This document shows positions 16,751 to 24,725 of a stretch of DNA of 64,000 nucleotides, in pieces. The DNA is taken from positions 295,479 through 359,478 of the forward strand of contig NZ_JAFBDW010000004.1 of NCBI RefSeq assembly GCF_016908415.1, written 5' to 3'. The notes beneath the pieces were generated by a model that searched no databases, was not told the origin of the DNA, and saw only the letters and a program-made list of their open reading frames with translations. The stretch's first letter is position 1, and the number at the start of each line of letters is the position of its first letter. The stretch is from Caldicoprobacter guelmensis. GTDB lineage: Bacteria; Bacillota; Clostridia; Caldicoprobacterales; Caldicoprobacteraceae. The position numbers were made by a program, and so were the translations under genes.

Positions 16751-16790
16751 TGTTGTGGATTGATTTTTATAATTGTGAGGAGATTGAGAA

Positions 16791-18164
16791 ATGGAAAAAA
16801 GAGAGAGATTTGCTTCCCGTTTAGGTTTTATTTTGATCTCTGCGGGGTGTGCGATTGGATTGGGTGATGTTTGGCGTTTCCCTTATATCACAGGGCAATA
16901 TGGCGGAGGAATATTTGTTCTAGTCTATCTGATATTCATTTTTTTGCTTGGTTTGCCTGTCATCACAATGGAGCTTGCAGTAGGACGTGCTAGTCAAAAA
17001 AGTATTGCTACTTCATTTAACGTTCTGGAGAAAAAAGGCCAAAAATGGCATTGGATGGGTTATGCTGGTGTAGCCGGGAATTACATACTTATGATGTTTT
17101 ATACCACCATCGCAGGCTGGATGCTGGCTTATTTCTACAAGTTTATGGTAGGCCAATTTGAGGGGCTTGATACTCAGCAGATTGGTCAAGTGTTTACAGA
17201 TTTTATAGCAAATCCGGTAGAAATGACTATATGGATGGTTATAACAACCGTGATTTGTTTTGGGATATGTTCACTTGGTTTGCAAGAGGGAGTCGAAAAG
17301 GTTACCAAGGTCATGATGGTATTGCTGCTGGCTATCATCGTGGTACTTGCGGTTAAATCCATGACGCTTCCAAATGCAAGCGAAGGTTTAAGGTTCTATC
17401 TAATGCCCGATGTTAATCGTATAAAAGAATATGGTATCTGGGAAGTAGTATTTGCAGCTATGAGCCAGGCGTTTTTTACCTTGAGCATAGGAATTGGTTC
17501 TCTGGCCATATTTGGAAGCTACATTGAGAAAGAACGCAGCCTTCTTGGCGAGTCCATTCATATCGCCATGCTGGACACTGCAGTTTCGCTAATTGCAGGG
17601 CTTATTATTTTCCCGGCCTGCTTTGCTTTTAATGTTGACCCAGGTCAAGGCCCAGGTCTTGTGTTTGTAACGCTGCCCAATATTTTTAATTCAATGGCCG
17701 GTGGGAGAATCTGGGGTTCACTATTTTTTATCTTTATGTCATTTGCTGCGTATTCTACGGTTATTGCCGTGTTTGAAAACATTATTTCCTTTGGAGTCGA
17801 TCTCTGGGGCTGGAGCCGAAAGAAAGCATCTATAATTAATATGTTTTTAATTATTGTACTTTCCATGCCGTGTGTTTTAGGCTTCAATGTTCTCAGCTGG
17901 ATTCAGCCTTTAGGAGAGGGTACCGGTATACTGGACCTTGAGGATTTTATACTTAGCTATAATCTGCTTCCTTTGGGTTCACTGGTTTACGTGCTTTTCT
18001 GCGTTACCCGCTACGGATGGGGATTTGACAATTACCTAAAGGAAGTCAATACAGGTGAGGGCCTGAAAATGCCCCGTATGCTAAAAGGATATTTAACCTG
18101 GATATTGCCTGCTATTATCATAGTGGTACTTATTCAGGGATATATTAATGTGTTCGGCAAGTAA
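16791..18164 (+). CDS. Neurotransmitter:sodium symporter family transporter
   Basis: A 457-residue membrane protein of the NSS/SNF family (LeuT fold), which imports amino acids or related amines with sodium. TM1 carries the signature SAGCAIGLGDVWRFPYITGQYGGG, with the unwound glycine-rich substrate/sodium site. TM6 and TM8 equivalents (AFFTLSIGIGSL, FAAYSTVIAVFEN) follow, with about 11 helices in total. The substrate cannot be fixed from sequence. The ATG at 16791 follows GAGGAG, and a good promoter lies upstream. The PII remnant downstream may hint at an older nitrogen-related locus. Confidence 0.88.
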   Translation: MEKRERFASRLGFILISAGCAIGLGDVWRFPYITGQYGGGIFVLVYLIFIFLLGLPVITMELAVGRASQKSIATSFNVLEKKGQKWHWMGYAGVAGNYILMMFYTTIAGWMLAYFYKFMVGQFEGLDTQQIGQVFTDFIANPVEMTIWMVITTVICFGICSLGLQEGVEKVTKVMMVLLLAIIVVLAVKSMTLPNASEGLRFYLMPDVNRIKEYGIWEVVFAAMSQAFFTLSIGIGSLAIFGSYIEKERSLLGESIHIAMLDTAVSLIAGLIIFPACFAFNVDPGQGPGLVFVTLPNIFNSMAGGRIWGSLFFIFMSFAAYSTVIAVFENIISFGVDLWGWSRKKASIINMFLIIVLSMPCVLGFNVLSWIQPLGEGTGILDLEDFILSYNLLPLGSLVYVLFCVTRYGWGFDNYLKEVNTGEGLKMPRMLKGYLTWILPAIIIVVLIQGYINVFGK

Positions 18165-18175
18165 AAAGGTAATAG

Positions 18176-18361
18176 CTTTGGACGTATCAAAAAATTTCTG
18201 TGGATATCGTGGTAAATGATAGTGATGTCGACCCATTAATTCGGGCGATTATAGCCAGTGCGAGAACCGGTAGCGAAATGGGCGAAGGTAAAATCTTTGT
18301 CTATGATGTGGAACGTGTCATTCGCATTCGTACTGGCGAGGAGGGCAAAGATGCCATTTAA
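18176..18361 (+). pseudogene. PII signalling protein (GlnB/GlnK family), C-terminal remnant
   Basis: An open stretch after a TAG at 18173 encodes about 60 residues ending in VIRIRTGEEGKDAI, the PII C-terminal signature, preceded by KISVDIVVND and GEGKIFVYDVE. A complete PII is ~112 residues, so the N-terminal half, including part of the T-loop region, is missing. It has no usable start. PII proteins sense nitrogen and energy status and often regulate transporters. It lies between the NSS gene and a terminator. Confidence 0.75.
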
Positions 18362-18381
18362 GTACCTCGTGTAATAAAAAA

Positions 18382-18415
18382 GTCGGGCATAAGAAAGCTA
18401 TGCCCGACTCATTTA
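18382..18415 (+). terminator. Terminator after the PII remnant
   Basis: A perfect 10-bp stem GTCGGGCATA/TATGCCCGAC (18382-18391 with 18399-18408), then TCATTTATTT. Confidence 0.75.
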
Positions 18416-18426
18416 TTTATATGCAT

Positions 18427-18543
18427 TTATATGGAGGCTGGGCATTCATTCATCCGCCTTTCTATGTTTTTGATCTCTGGCAATGGTATACCTTTTATCG
18501 CTTTACCTTTAGGTATAAATCGCTCATTATATTGTTTTATCTT
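18427..18543 (-). pseudogene. Possible IS30-type transposase C-terminal scrap
   Basis: On the minus strand a stop-flanked stretch reads QYNERFIPKGKAIKG...EIKNIERRMNECP. It resembles the C-terminal end of IS30-family transposases (Y-x-P-K-G followed by a helix ending in N-x-x-P). It is too short for a firm call and has no start. Confidence 0.3.
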
Positions 18544-18701
18544 TCATTGCTGGCTCTCTCCTATGACGAATAAGAATGAGCAAAGCATGCTTCACCCTTA
18601 TGTTTCTCCAAAATATCTGACAATTCACTAAGCTTTAAACTATTGTCAGCCATTCCCATGCCTTTTCTTAAGTTTTACAAAGGAGGAGGCAGGAAGTACA
18701 A

Positions 18702-19475
18702 TCACAAATAATACTCAATTGTTTCAGCTGGTTTGAGATTGAACTCCGTAAATACTTTGTCCTTGATTTTAAGAAAATCAAGGCTTGTTCTGTCTCTTTT
18801 TCTTGGCAATGGTACTTCAATAATGGTTTTAACCCTTCCGGGAGAGGGTGTCATGATGACGATTCTATCGGCTAGAAAGACAGCTTCTTCAATATCATGT
18901 GTTACAAATATAATTGTCTTTTTCTTTTCCTGCCATATCCTCTCTATTTCATCCTGCATGTGCATACGGGTCATGGCATCCAATGCCCCAAAAGGTTCAT
19001 CCATGAGCAAAATCTTGGGTTCAACTGCTAAGGCCCTTGCCAGCGCAACTCTCTGCTGCATTCCTCCAGACAGCTGTGGCGGATGATGCATTTTGTAATC
19101 CGATAACCCCACGAGCTTAATATATTCCTCCGCTATTTGACGGCGCTCTTTTCTTTTCAGTTTTTTAGCTTCGAGGCCAAGTTCCACATTTTTTATTACA
19201 TTTCTCCACGGCAGTAATCCATAATTTTGAAATATAACTATGCGATCAATAGAGGGCTGTGTAACGGTATCTCCGTCTATCTTGATGGTGCCGGTAGACG
19301 GTGTATCAAATCCCGCTATCAGGTTTAGAAGGGTGGATTTTCCACAACCGCTGGGGCCAAGAAGGCATATAAATTCCCCTTCTTTTATATACAAGTCAAC
19401 TTTATCAAGCACTGTCAAGGTGCTTTTATCTTTCAACGTAAAAGCTTTTGATACTTTCTCGATAGAAATGTACAT
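18702..19475 (-). CDS. ABC transporter ATPase, SsuB/TauB/NrtD type
   Basis: A 257-residue cytoplasmic ATPase with Walker A (GPSGCGKST), Q-loop (FQNYGLLPW), signature (LSGGMQQRVALARAL), Walker B (ILLMDEPFGALD) and H-loop (VTHDIEEAV). The Q-loop continuing into LLPW and the overall length match the nitrate/sulfonate/taurine importer group. The ATG at 19475 follows GGAGGAGGTAAC; an in-frame extension to 19688 overlaps the permease gene and is rejected. It is the last gene of the cooS-importer unit. Confidence 0.9.
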   Translation of the reverse strand: MYISIEKVSKAFTLKDKSTLTVLDKVDLYIKEGEFICLLGPSGCGKSTLLNLIAGFDTPSTGTIKIDGDTVTQPSIDRIVIFQNYGLLPWRNVIKNVELGLEAKKLKRKERRQIAEEYIKLVGLSDYKMHHPPQLSGGMQQRVALARALAVEPKILLMDEPFGALDAMTRMHMQDEIERIWQEKKKTIIFVTHDIEEAVFLADRIVIMTPSPGRVKTIIEVPLPRKRDRTSLDFLKIKDKVFTEFNLKPAETIEYYL

Positions 19476-19480
19476 ATTAG

Positions 19481-20269
19481 TTACCTCCTCCCCTCTGAAA
19501 CTCCCCATTGCCTTTCGATATAGCCTTCCAGGAGTTTTATCAGCCGATCCAAAACGAGCCCTGATATGCCAATAAAAATTATGCCTGCCAAAACCAGATC
19601 CGATCTTAAGGAATTCCTTGAATCTATTATCAGGTATCCTAAGCCGGATTGCGCTCCTACCATTTCTCCAGCAACCAGGAAAACCCACGCTGTACCCAGC
19701 GCTATGTGCAGCCCGTTGGCAATCATTGGGAAGGCGGCGGGAAGTATGATTTTAAAAAGCAAGTGTGGCTGCCGGATGCCAAAATTGTTTGCAACATTCA
19801 AATAAACAGGATCTACCTTTCTAACTCCGGAAACGGTGGAAAGAAGGGTAGGGAAGAACCCGGCAATGAAAATGATAATGATTGCAGGAACATCGCCTAT
19901 ACCAAACCAAAGAACGATAAAAGGAAACCAGGCAATGGGAGACACAGGTCTTAATAATTGCACAACGGGCTCTACGAATTCCCATACTTTTTTATTGTAG
20001 CCTAAGACAAGTCCAAGGCTGATTCCTGTAATTATAGCCATAGCATATCCCGTTATAAATCTTGACAGGCTGACTTTAAAGTGGGTAATAAGGGTCCCGT
20101 CTTTTACCAGTTCTCCCATTCCTTCTAGCACTTTTACAGGGGAGGGAAGGAGGGATGGTTCATATCTTCCTGTAAGCACTATCAGCTCCCATATTCCAAC
20201 GAATAAAGCCAAACTTGAGATAACTTTTAAAACTTTTACTATTTTCCCCATAACAGCATCACTTCGCAT
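19481..20269 (-). CDS. ABC transporter permease, SsuC/TauC type
   Basis: A 262-residue inner-membrane protein of the BPD_transp_1 family with about six helices. The EAA loop (NNFGIRQPHLLFKIILPAAFPMIANGL) contacts the ATPase, and AWVFLVAGEMVGAQSGLGYLI is characteristic of sulfonate/nitrate-type permeases. The ATG at 20269 overlaps the upstream lipoprotein gene by 11 bases; a second ATG at 20251 is possible because neither has a strong ribosome site. The overlap points to coupled translation with the binding protein. Confidence 0.9.
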   Translation of the reverse strand: MRSDAVMGKIVKVLKVISSLALFVGIWELIVLTGRYEPSLLPSPVKVLEGMGELVKDGTLITHFKVSLSRFITGYAMAIITGISLGLVLGYNKKVWEFVEPVVQLLRPVSPIAWFPFIVLWFGIGDVPAIIIIFIAGFFPTLLSTVSGVRKVDPVYLNVANNFGIRQPHLLFKIILPAAFPMIANGLHIALGTAWVFLVAGEMVGAQSGLGYLIIDSRNSLRSDLVLAGIIFIGISGLVLDRLIKLLEGYIERQWGVSEGRR

Positions 20270-21227
20270 TATCTATTAGTGTATTGTCTACAAAATCACT
20301 GTATCGAGGAGGATTTTCTATAAGCCTCATTTCAACAAGGTATTTTGAAAGGTCATTGTAATCCTTTTCCTCAAGTTTTAAATTTTTATAAGAAATCCAT
20401 TTGAGCGATAGCTCAAGAACGCGTGAGTCGGTTCTTAAGTATTTTGTTAGGATATCCAATGTAGCGCGGTCTTTTGAATCTGCTTTATGGGCTGCATTTA
20501 CATACTCCTGTACAAATTTTTCTGCGATAGATCTATTGTTTTGAATGAAATCATTTCTCAGCACAAGAGCGCAGCAAACGGAATTCCCCCACAGGTTTTG
20601 AGAGTCAAACAATACCTTTCCTTTACCGTTGGCAACCGACACAGCTCCAAAGGGTTCTGCAACTGAATAGCCGTATATCCTTCCTTCCGACAGAGCTGCG
20701 GGCATTTCTGGCGGGGAGAGTTCTATTACGTTTATGTCATTGTATGAAAGCCCATTGTTCTTTAGCATAATATACAGCAAAATATTGTGGGTAGAAAGCC
20801 GATGGGGAATTGCAAATGTCTTCCCTTTTAATTGGGCAACGCTGCTTATATCTTTTGATGTCACAACAACGTTTCCGTCTCTGTGGCCTAAAGCAACGGC
20901 TTTTAAGTCAATTCCCTGTTCTCGGGCTTTCATTGCAAGCTGAATCAATATGGAGGCGCCATCCACTTTACCCGCATTTAAAGCTTCTATAACCTCAGGC
21001 CATGAGCTAAACTTAACGAGTTCAAGCTTTATATCCTGTGGGTTTTGTTTTAATAGTTCATTTTCTATATACAGCGGGACTGCATGCGTAATTGGAATAT
21101 ATGCTATCTTTATCGTTTTTGTCTCTGCCTGTGTATTTGTCTCATATGTTGATTTGCAGCCCGCCAGGTTGAGTATCAAAAGCGCTAATATAAGGATAAA
21201 GGTGATTGGAATAAATTTTTCTTTCAT
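20259..21227 (-). CDS. Substrate-binding lipoprotein, NMT1/SsuA-like
   Basis: This 322-residue protein starts with a lipoprotein signal (hydrophobic stretch then LAGC, Cys at ~24), so it is anchored outside the membrane. The rest is a periplasmic-binding type-II fold (IKIAYIPITHAVPLYIENE, then WPEVIEALNAGKVDGASI). The domain layout and importer partners match the sulfonate/nitrate/taurine group, where ligands are small anions or organosulfur compounds; the ligand here is not predictable. It lies 55 bases downstream of cooS on the same strand, suggesting that the importer feeds or serves the CooS-like enzyme. Confidence 0.85.
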   Translation of the reverse strand: MKEKFIPITFILILALLILNLAGCKSTYETNTQAETKTIKIAYIPITHAVPLYIENELLKQNPQDIKLELVKFSSWPEVIEALNAGKVDGASILIQLAMKAREQGIDLKAVALGHRDGNVVVTSKDISSVAQLKGKTFAIPHRLSTHNILLYIMLKNNGLSYNDINVIELSPPEMPAALSEGRIYGYSVAEPFGAVSVANGKGKVLFDSQNLWGNSVCCALVLRNDFIQNNRSIAEKFVQEYVNAAHKADSKDRATLDILTKYLRTDSRVLELSLKWISYKNLKLEEKDYNDLSKYLVEMRLIENPPRYSDFVDNTLIDNAK

Positions 21228-21282
21228 TAATATTTCCCTCCAATATTTACTTTCGATTTGTCTATGATTGTTGTAATGATTT

Positions 21283-23292
21283 TTATTCCCATCCCAAGGC
21301 TTTTCGCTTGTTTTTTATATCTGACACTATTCTTTCAGCAAGCTTTTCGTGGTCTACTTCCACAACCATAACCGAGCCCAGAGTCTTTTGCGTATCCTCA
21401 AATAGGAATTTCATCACCTTTTCGGAACCCTGCACCGGTGGATAAACCGAATGATAGGAGTTGATTCCGAGGAGCCTGAACCCCAAAGCTGCCCCGACTC
21501 CTTTTTCATTGGACCATTCTGGGCTTGCAAAGGCAAAAGGCATATCTTTTATATCTTTACCCAAGGCATCGGCCAGTGCTCTGAAAAACGCAGATGCTCT
21601 CGCGTTGTCAAGGCACTCACCCATATGCCAGACCGGAGGGAGATCCGGTTGGAGAAACTCTCTTAGTTCACTCCCGGTCATGCTAAGGGCGGATTTATTG
21701 CAAAAGCCCAATTTCAGCAAAGGGAATGAAGCACAGCCGTTTGTCAGAACGAGGATGTTGTTTTGTATTAAGATCGATGCGATGTCTGTAATCGCCTTTT
21801 CATAAATCACTCTTGGGTTGTTGCAACCCACGAGATTTACAATTCCCGCGATCTTGCCGTCTCTCAGGGCATCAGCTATTACTTCTATGCTTCCAAAATG
21901 GCTGATGGCATACTCCAATGAAAAGCCTACTTCAGCTTCTACTTCATATTGGGGTATGAAAACAGGAACATTCCTCCTCGATGCAAAGCTGTCAATAGCT
22001 CTTTTTATGATTTTCCTTGCGAGCGCTTTGGTCTCGCTCAGATTCGAATGTATGTGGTCGTATCCGTAATGCTCGGCTCCCGGTAGCCTTGCAGAATCGC
22101 TGGTTGTCACCACAGTTGTTTTAAAGCATTTCGCCACTTCCATTATGGAAGGATATACATCCTGAACATCTGCTACCCACAGGTCAATAGCGCCTGTGCC
22201 AAGCACCAGCTCTACGCCAATGGCATTTGATAGCGGAATGACTCCGCCGTAACGATACATTGCGGAAAGTCCTGAACAGCATATGCCGTAAAATTGAATG
22301 CCCAAAGCACCTTTTTGCTTTGCAAGGTTCACAAACTCCGGGCTTCTTCCCTGTTTTACGATTTCGCTCACCAATAATGGAGAGTGTCCGTGGACGGCAA
22401 TATTGACGTACCCTTCTTTCAAGGCTCCTAAATTCGCTCTTACTGTCCTTCTTTGTGGTATGCCAAAAAGGCTGTCCATGGCGATGGAGGAACCAAGTAC
22501 GCTGGTCCAGGCAAATGCAAGCCCACACCTTAAGAACTGCTTCATGACATTTTCCCAATCTCCATCGGTCCCCGTGCTTGTTCTGTGAAGAGCTTCAAAC
22601 ACCTCGTGATAGGCTCCGATGGGGAGAATATCAAGCTCCTCCCATACCCTTATTCTTTCTTTCGGTGCAAAGGCGTGCAAGGTTTTATGTTTGCCAGGGA
22701 CCGCTCTACATAAATCTTCGATGAGAATATCGGCTACCTCAGAAGCTATTTCTTCCAAGGTTTTTCCCTCTGTATTGATTCCAAGCTGTAGGGCCGACTT
22801 TTTCAACTTATCAGCTCCTGCAATGGGCATATCTAGAAGCCCCTGAGCGGCAGCTTTTAAAGCCAGCATTATTTCGCGGCCCCTTGCTCCGTGAGCTGCC
22901 ACTCCTGCTGCAACCCAGCGCAAAAGATTTCTGGCCACAATGAGGTCGGCGTCTGCGCCGCATACTCCTTTGGGGCTTTTTTTAGTGATCCTGCATGGGC
23001 CCATATTGCAGTTTCTGCAGCATACACCTGCTATGCCGAAAGAGCAGTGAGGTTTTTGTCTGTCAAAGCGGTCAAAACATGTTTCGCATCCGGCCTTTTC
23101 CATATGTAGAAGCATTTCTCTGACTGCCGGATCGGGGGTGTATTTCAGTACATCGCTTTTTGAAGGGAAGCTTTTTTTATATTCCTCTACTGCCTGGATA
23201 TAGTCGTTAAAGTTTTCAACATGATGGTAGTAAACCCGCTCTTTATGGCCGAGGTGTGTATGATGATAGTGGTACGGATGGTGCGAGTTCAT
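21283..23292 (-). CDS. Divergent Ni-CODH catalytic subunit (CooS-like) with altered C-cluster ligand
   Basis: A 669-residue protein of the CooS family. From the ATG at 23292 (AGGAGGG six bases before), the D/B cluster cysteines are intact: C83 and C91, then C92, C95, C100 and C111. C-cluster ligand positions align with a constant offset to the known enzyme: His303 (HGHSP), Cys339 (GICCSG), Cys490 (VGCNN), Cys520 (NGCAS) and Cys560 (GECLDN). The position normally Cys in DVQC is Asp378 (ADVQDVYP). The proton-relay HSDHA segment reads HGARG, while the Lys in PEWSNEK is kept. Residues 4-24 contain nine His. CO oxidation is therefore doubtful and another redox substrate is possible. It is transcribed with an importer. 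Confidence 0.85.
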   Translation of the reverse strand: MNSHHPYHYHHTHLGHKERVYYHHVENFNDYIQAVEEYKKSFPSKSDVLKYTPDPAVREMLLHMEKAGCETCFDRFDRQKPHCSFGIAGVCCRNCNMGPCRITKKSPKGVCGADADLIVARNLLRWVAAGVAAHGARGREIMLALKAAAQGLLDMPIAGADKLKKSALQLGINTEGKTLEEIASEVADILIEDLCRAVPGKHKTLHAFAPKERIRVWEELDILPIGAYHEVFEALHRTSTGTDGDWENVMKQFLRCGLAFAWTSVLGSSIAMDSLFGIPQRRTVRANLGALKEGYVNIAVHGHSPLLVSEIVKQGRSPEFVNLAKQKGALGIQFYGICCSGLSAMYRYGGVIPLSNAIGVELVLGTGAIDLWVADVQDVYPSIMEVAKCFKTTVVTTSDSARLPGAEHYGYDHIHSNLSETKALARKIIKRAIDSFASRRNVPVFIPQYEVEAEVGFSLEYAISHFGSIEVIADALRDGKIAGIVNLVGCNNPRVIYEKAITDIASILIQNNILVLTNGCASFPLLKLGFCNKSALSMTGSELREFLQPDLPPVWHMGECLDNARASAFFRALADALGKDIKDMPFAFASPEWSNEKGVGAALGFRLLGINSYHSVYPPVQGSEKVMKFLFEDTQKTLGSVMVVEVDHEKLAERIVSDIKNKRKALGWE

Positions 23293-23317
23293 TTCCAACC
23301 CTCCTGCAAATAATACT

Positions 23318-23409
23318 ATTCCTATATGATTAGTACTATTTAATTTTATTTAAAAACGCGGTGGCTGTCAACGATTATTTTAAATAATTCCTATATGAAT
23401 AGTATAAAT
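23318..23409 (-). promoter_or_regulatory. cooS promoter flanked by two copies of a shared operator-like motif
   Basis: On the minus strand TTGACA (23371-23366) and TAAAAT (23348-23343) are 17 bases apart. A motif, read on the plus strand as ATTCCTATATGANTAGTA, occurs at 23318-23340 (over the start region) and at 23387-23409 (upstream of -35). A third copy lies at the larE promoter. Confidence 0.75.
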
Positions 23410-23445
23410 ATGTATGAATAATACCACCAATTGTAAAAACTCATA

Positions 23446-23478
23446 AAAAAGGCTTACCTTGAGTTAAGGTAAGCCTTT
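23446..23478 (-). terminator. Terminator after the trans-sulfuration genes
   Basis: A perfect 13-bp stem (AAAGGCTTACCTT, 23448-23460, with 23466-23478). On the minus strand it ends in CCTTTTTTAT, separating the larE unit from the cooS unit. Confidence 0.85.
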
Positions 23479-23496
23479 AGTTAGGGGTTTCAAGAA

Positions 23497-24630
23497 TCAG
23501 CATAATGCTCTTTCGAAATCTTCAATTAAATCATCGATGTCTTCAAGCCCCACCGATACTCTTATTAAATCGTCTGTTATCCCCAGCCTTTCTCTTTCTG
23601 ATTTGGGTATGGCGGCATGCGACATTTTAACCGGATAGGATACGATGGTTTCAACGCCGCCGAGGCTTGCAGCCACGGCGGCTAATTTTATTTTTTTCAT
23701 AAAACTTTTCGCTTTTTCGGCATCGATGGTTTTAAAGGAGAGCACAGCTCCTGCTCCATCCGCCTGGCTGTAATGAATATCTCTGCCCTCGTGATTTTGA
23801 AGCCCTGGATAGTATACCTGTTTTACATTTTTATTCTTCTGCAGATATTCTGCCAGCTTTTGCGCGCTATGTTGCTGATAATCGAGTCTGACCTTAAGCG
23901 TTTTCAACCCCCTTAAAAGTAGCCAGCTGTCCTGAGGGCCGAGAATTGCACCAAAGTTATTTTGCACTGCATATATCTTTTGGCTCAATTCAGCGCCTTT
24001 GACCACTACCAGGCCTCCAATCACGTCGCTGTGTCCGCCGATAAACTTTGTAGCGCTGTGAATTACAATGTCAAACCCAAGTTCTATAGGCCTTTGCAGA
24101 TAGGGCGACATAAAGGTGTTGTCGATAATGGTGATAAGGTTATGCTCTCTGGCAATTTTAACTATATTCCTTAAATCAGTTATTTTGAGCAGCGGATTTG
24201 AAGGCGTTTCAACATAAATTGCCCTGGTATTAGGGGTAATGCTTTCCTTTACGACATCGATATCTGTTGTATCAACAAAGCTGGCGGAGAGGTGATAGCG
24301 TGCAAAGAAGGATGTAAGGATCCGGTGGGTTCCGCCGTACACGTCCTGGCTCACTATAATATGATCACCCGACGAAAAAATCGAGAGTACCGAGGATATT
24401 GCGGCCATTCCGGAAGCAAAGGCAAAGCCTTTATCGCCTCCCTCCAGTATGGCTATGGTTTCTTCAAGGGCCTTTCTGGTTGGATTGCCCGAGCGGGAGT
24501 ATTCGTATTCCTGTGGTTGGTCGATGTCTCTCAGGTGGTAGGTTGAAACCTGGTATATTGGTATGCTGAGCGCTCCCGTATTTTTATCCATTTCATTTCC
24601 GTTATGAATTAATTTTGTTGCGAATCTCAT
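23497..24630 (-). CDS. Cys/Met-metabolism PLP enzyme (cystathionine beta/gamma-lyase or synthase)
   Basis: A 377-residue fold-type-I PLP enzyme of the Cys_Met_Meta_PP family. The PLP lysine is in IHSATKFIGGHSD, and typical motifs are YEYSRSGNPTRKALE, FASGMAAISSVL, VDNTF-type IIDNTFMSPYLQ and SLGGVETIVSYP. Members cleave or make cystathionine, or thiolate O-acyl-homoserine. Sequence alone does not decide between them. It follows a second, related enzyme (24726-25877), so the pair resembles the synthase-lyase arrangement of Bacillus metI-metC. It precedes a strong terminator. Confidence 0.88.
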   Translation of the reverse strand: MRFATKLIHNGNEMDKNTGALSIPIYQVSTYHLRDIDQPQEYEYSRSGNPTRKALEETIAILEGGDKGFAFASGMAAISSVLSIFSSGDHIIVSQDVYGGTHRILTSFFARYHLSASFVDTTDIDVVKESITPNTRAIYVETPSNPLLKITDLRNIVKIAREHNLITIIDNTFMSPYLQRPIELGFDIVIHSATKFIGGHSDVIGGLVVVKGAELSQKIYAVQNNFGAILGPQDSWLLLRGLKTLKVRLDYQQHSAQKLAEYLQKNKNVKQVYYPGLQNHEGRDIHYSQADGAGAVLSFKTIDAEKAKSFMKKIKLAAVAASLGGVETIVSYPVKMSHAAIPKSERERLGITDDLIRVSVGLEDIDDLIEDFERALC

Positions 24631-24725
24631 ATAAATATCACCTGTCCCTGATTATTAGCTTGATTGTAGGAGAATATCGTTTACCTGCATATGGCGAGGC
24701 TGGCAATCAAAATTCATTCCAGTTC

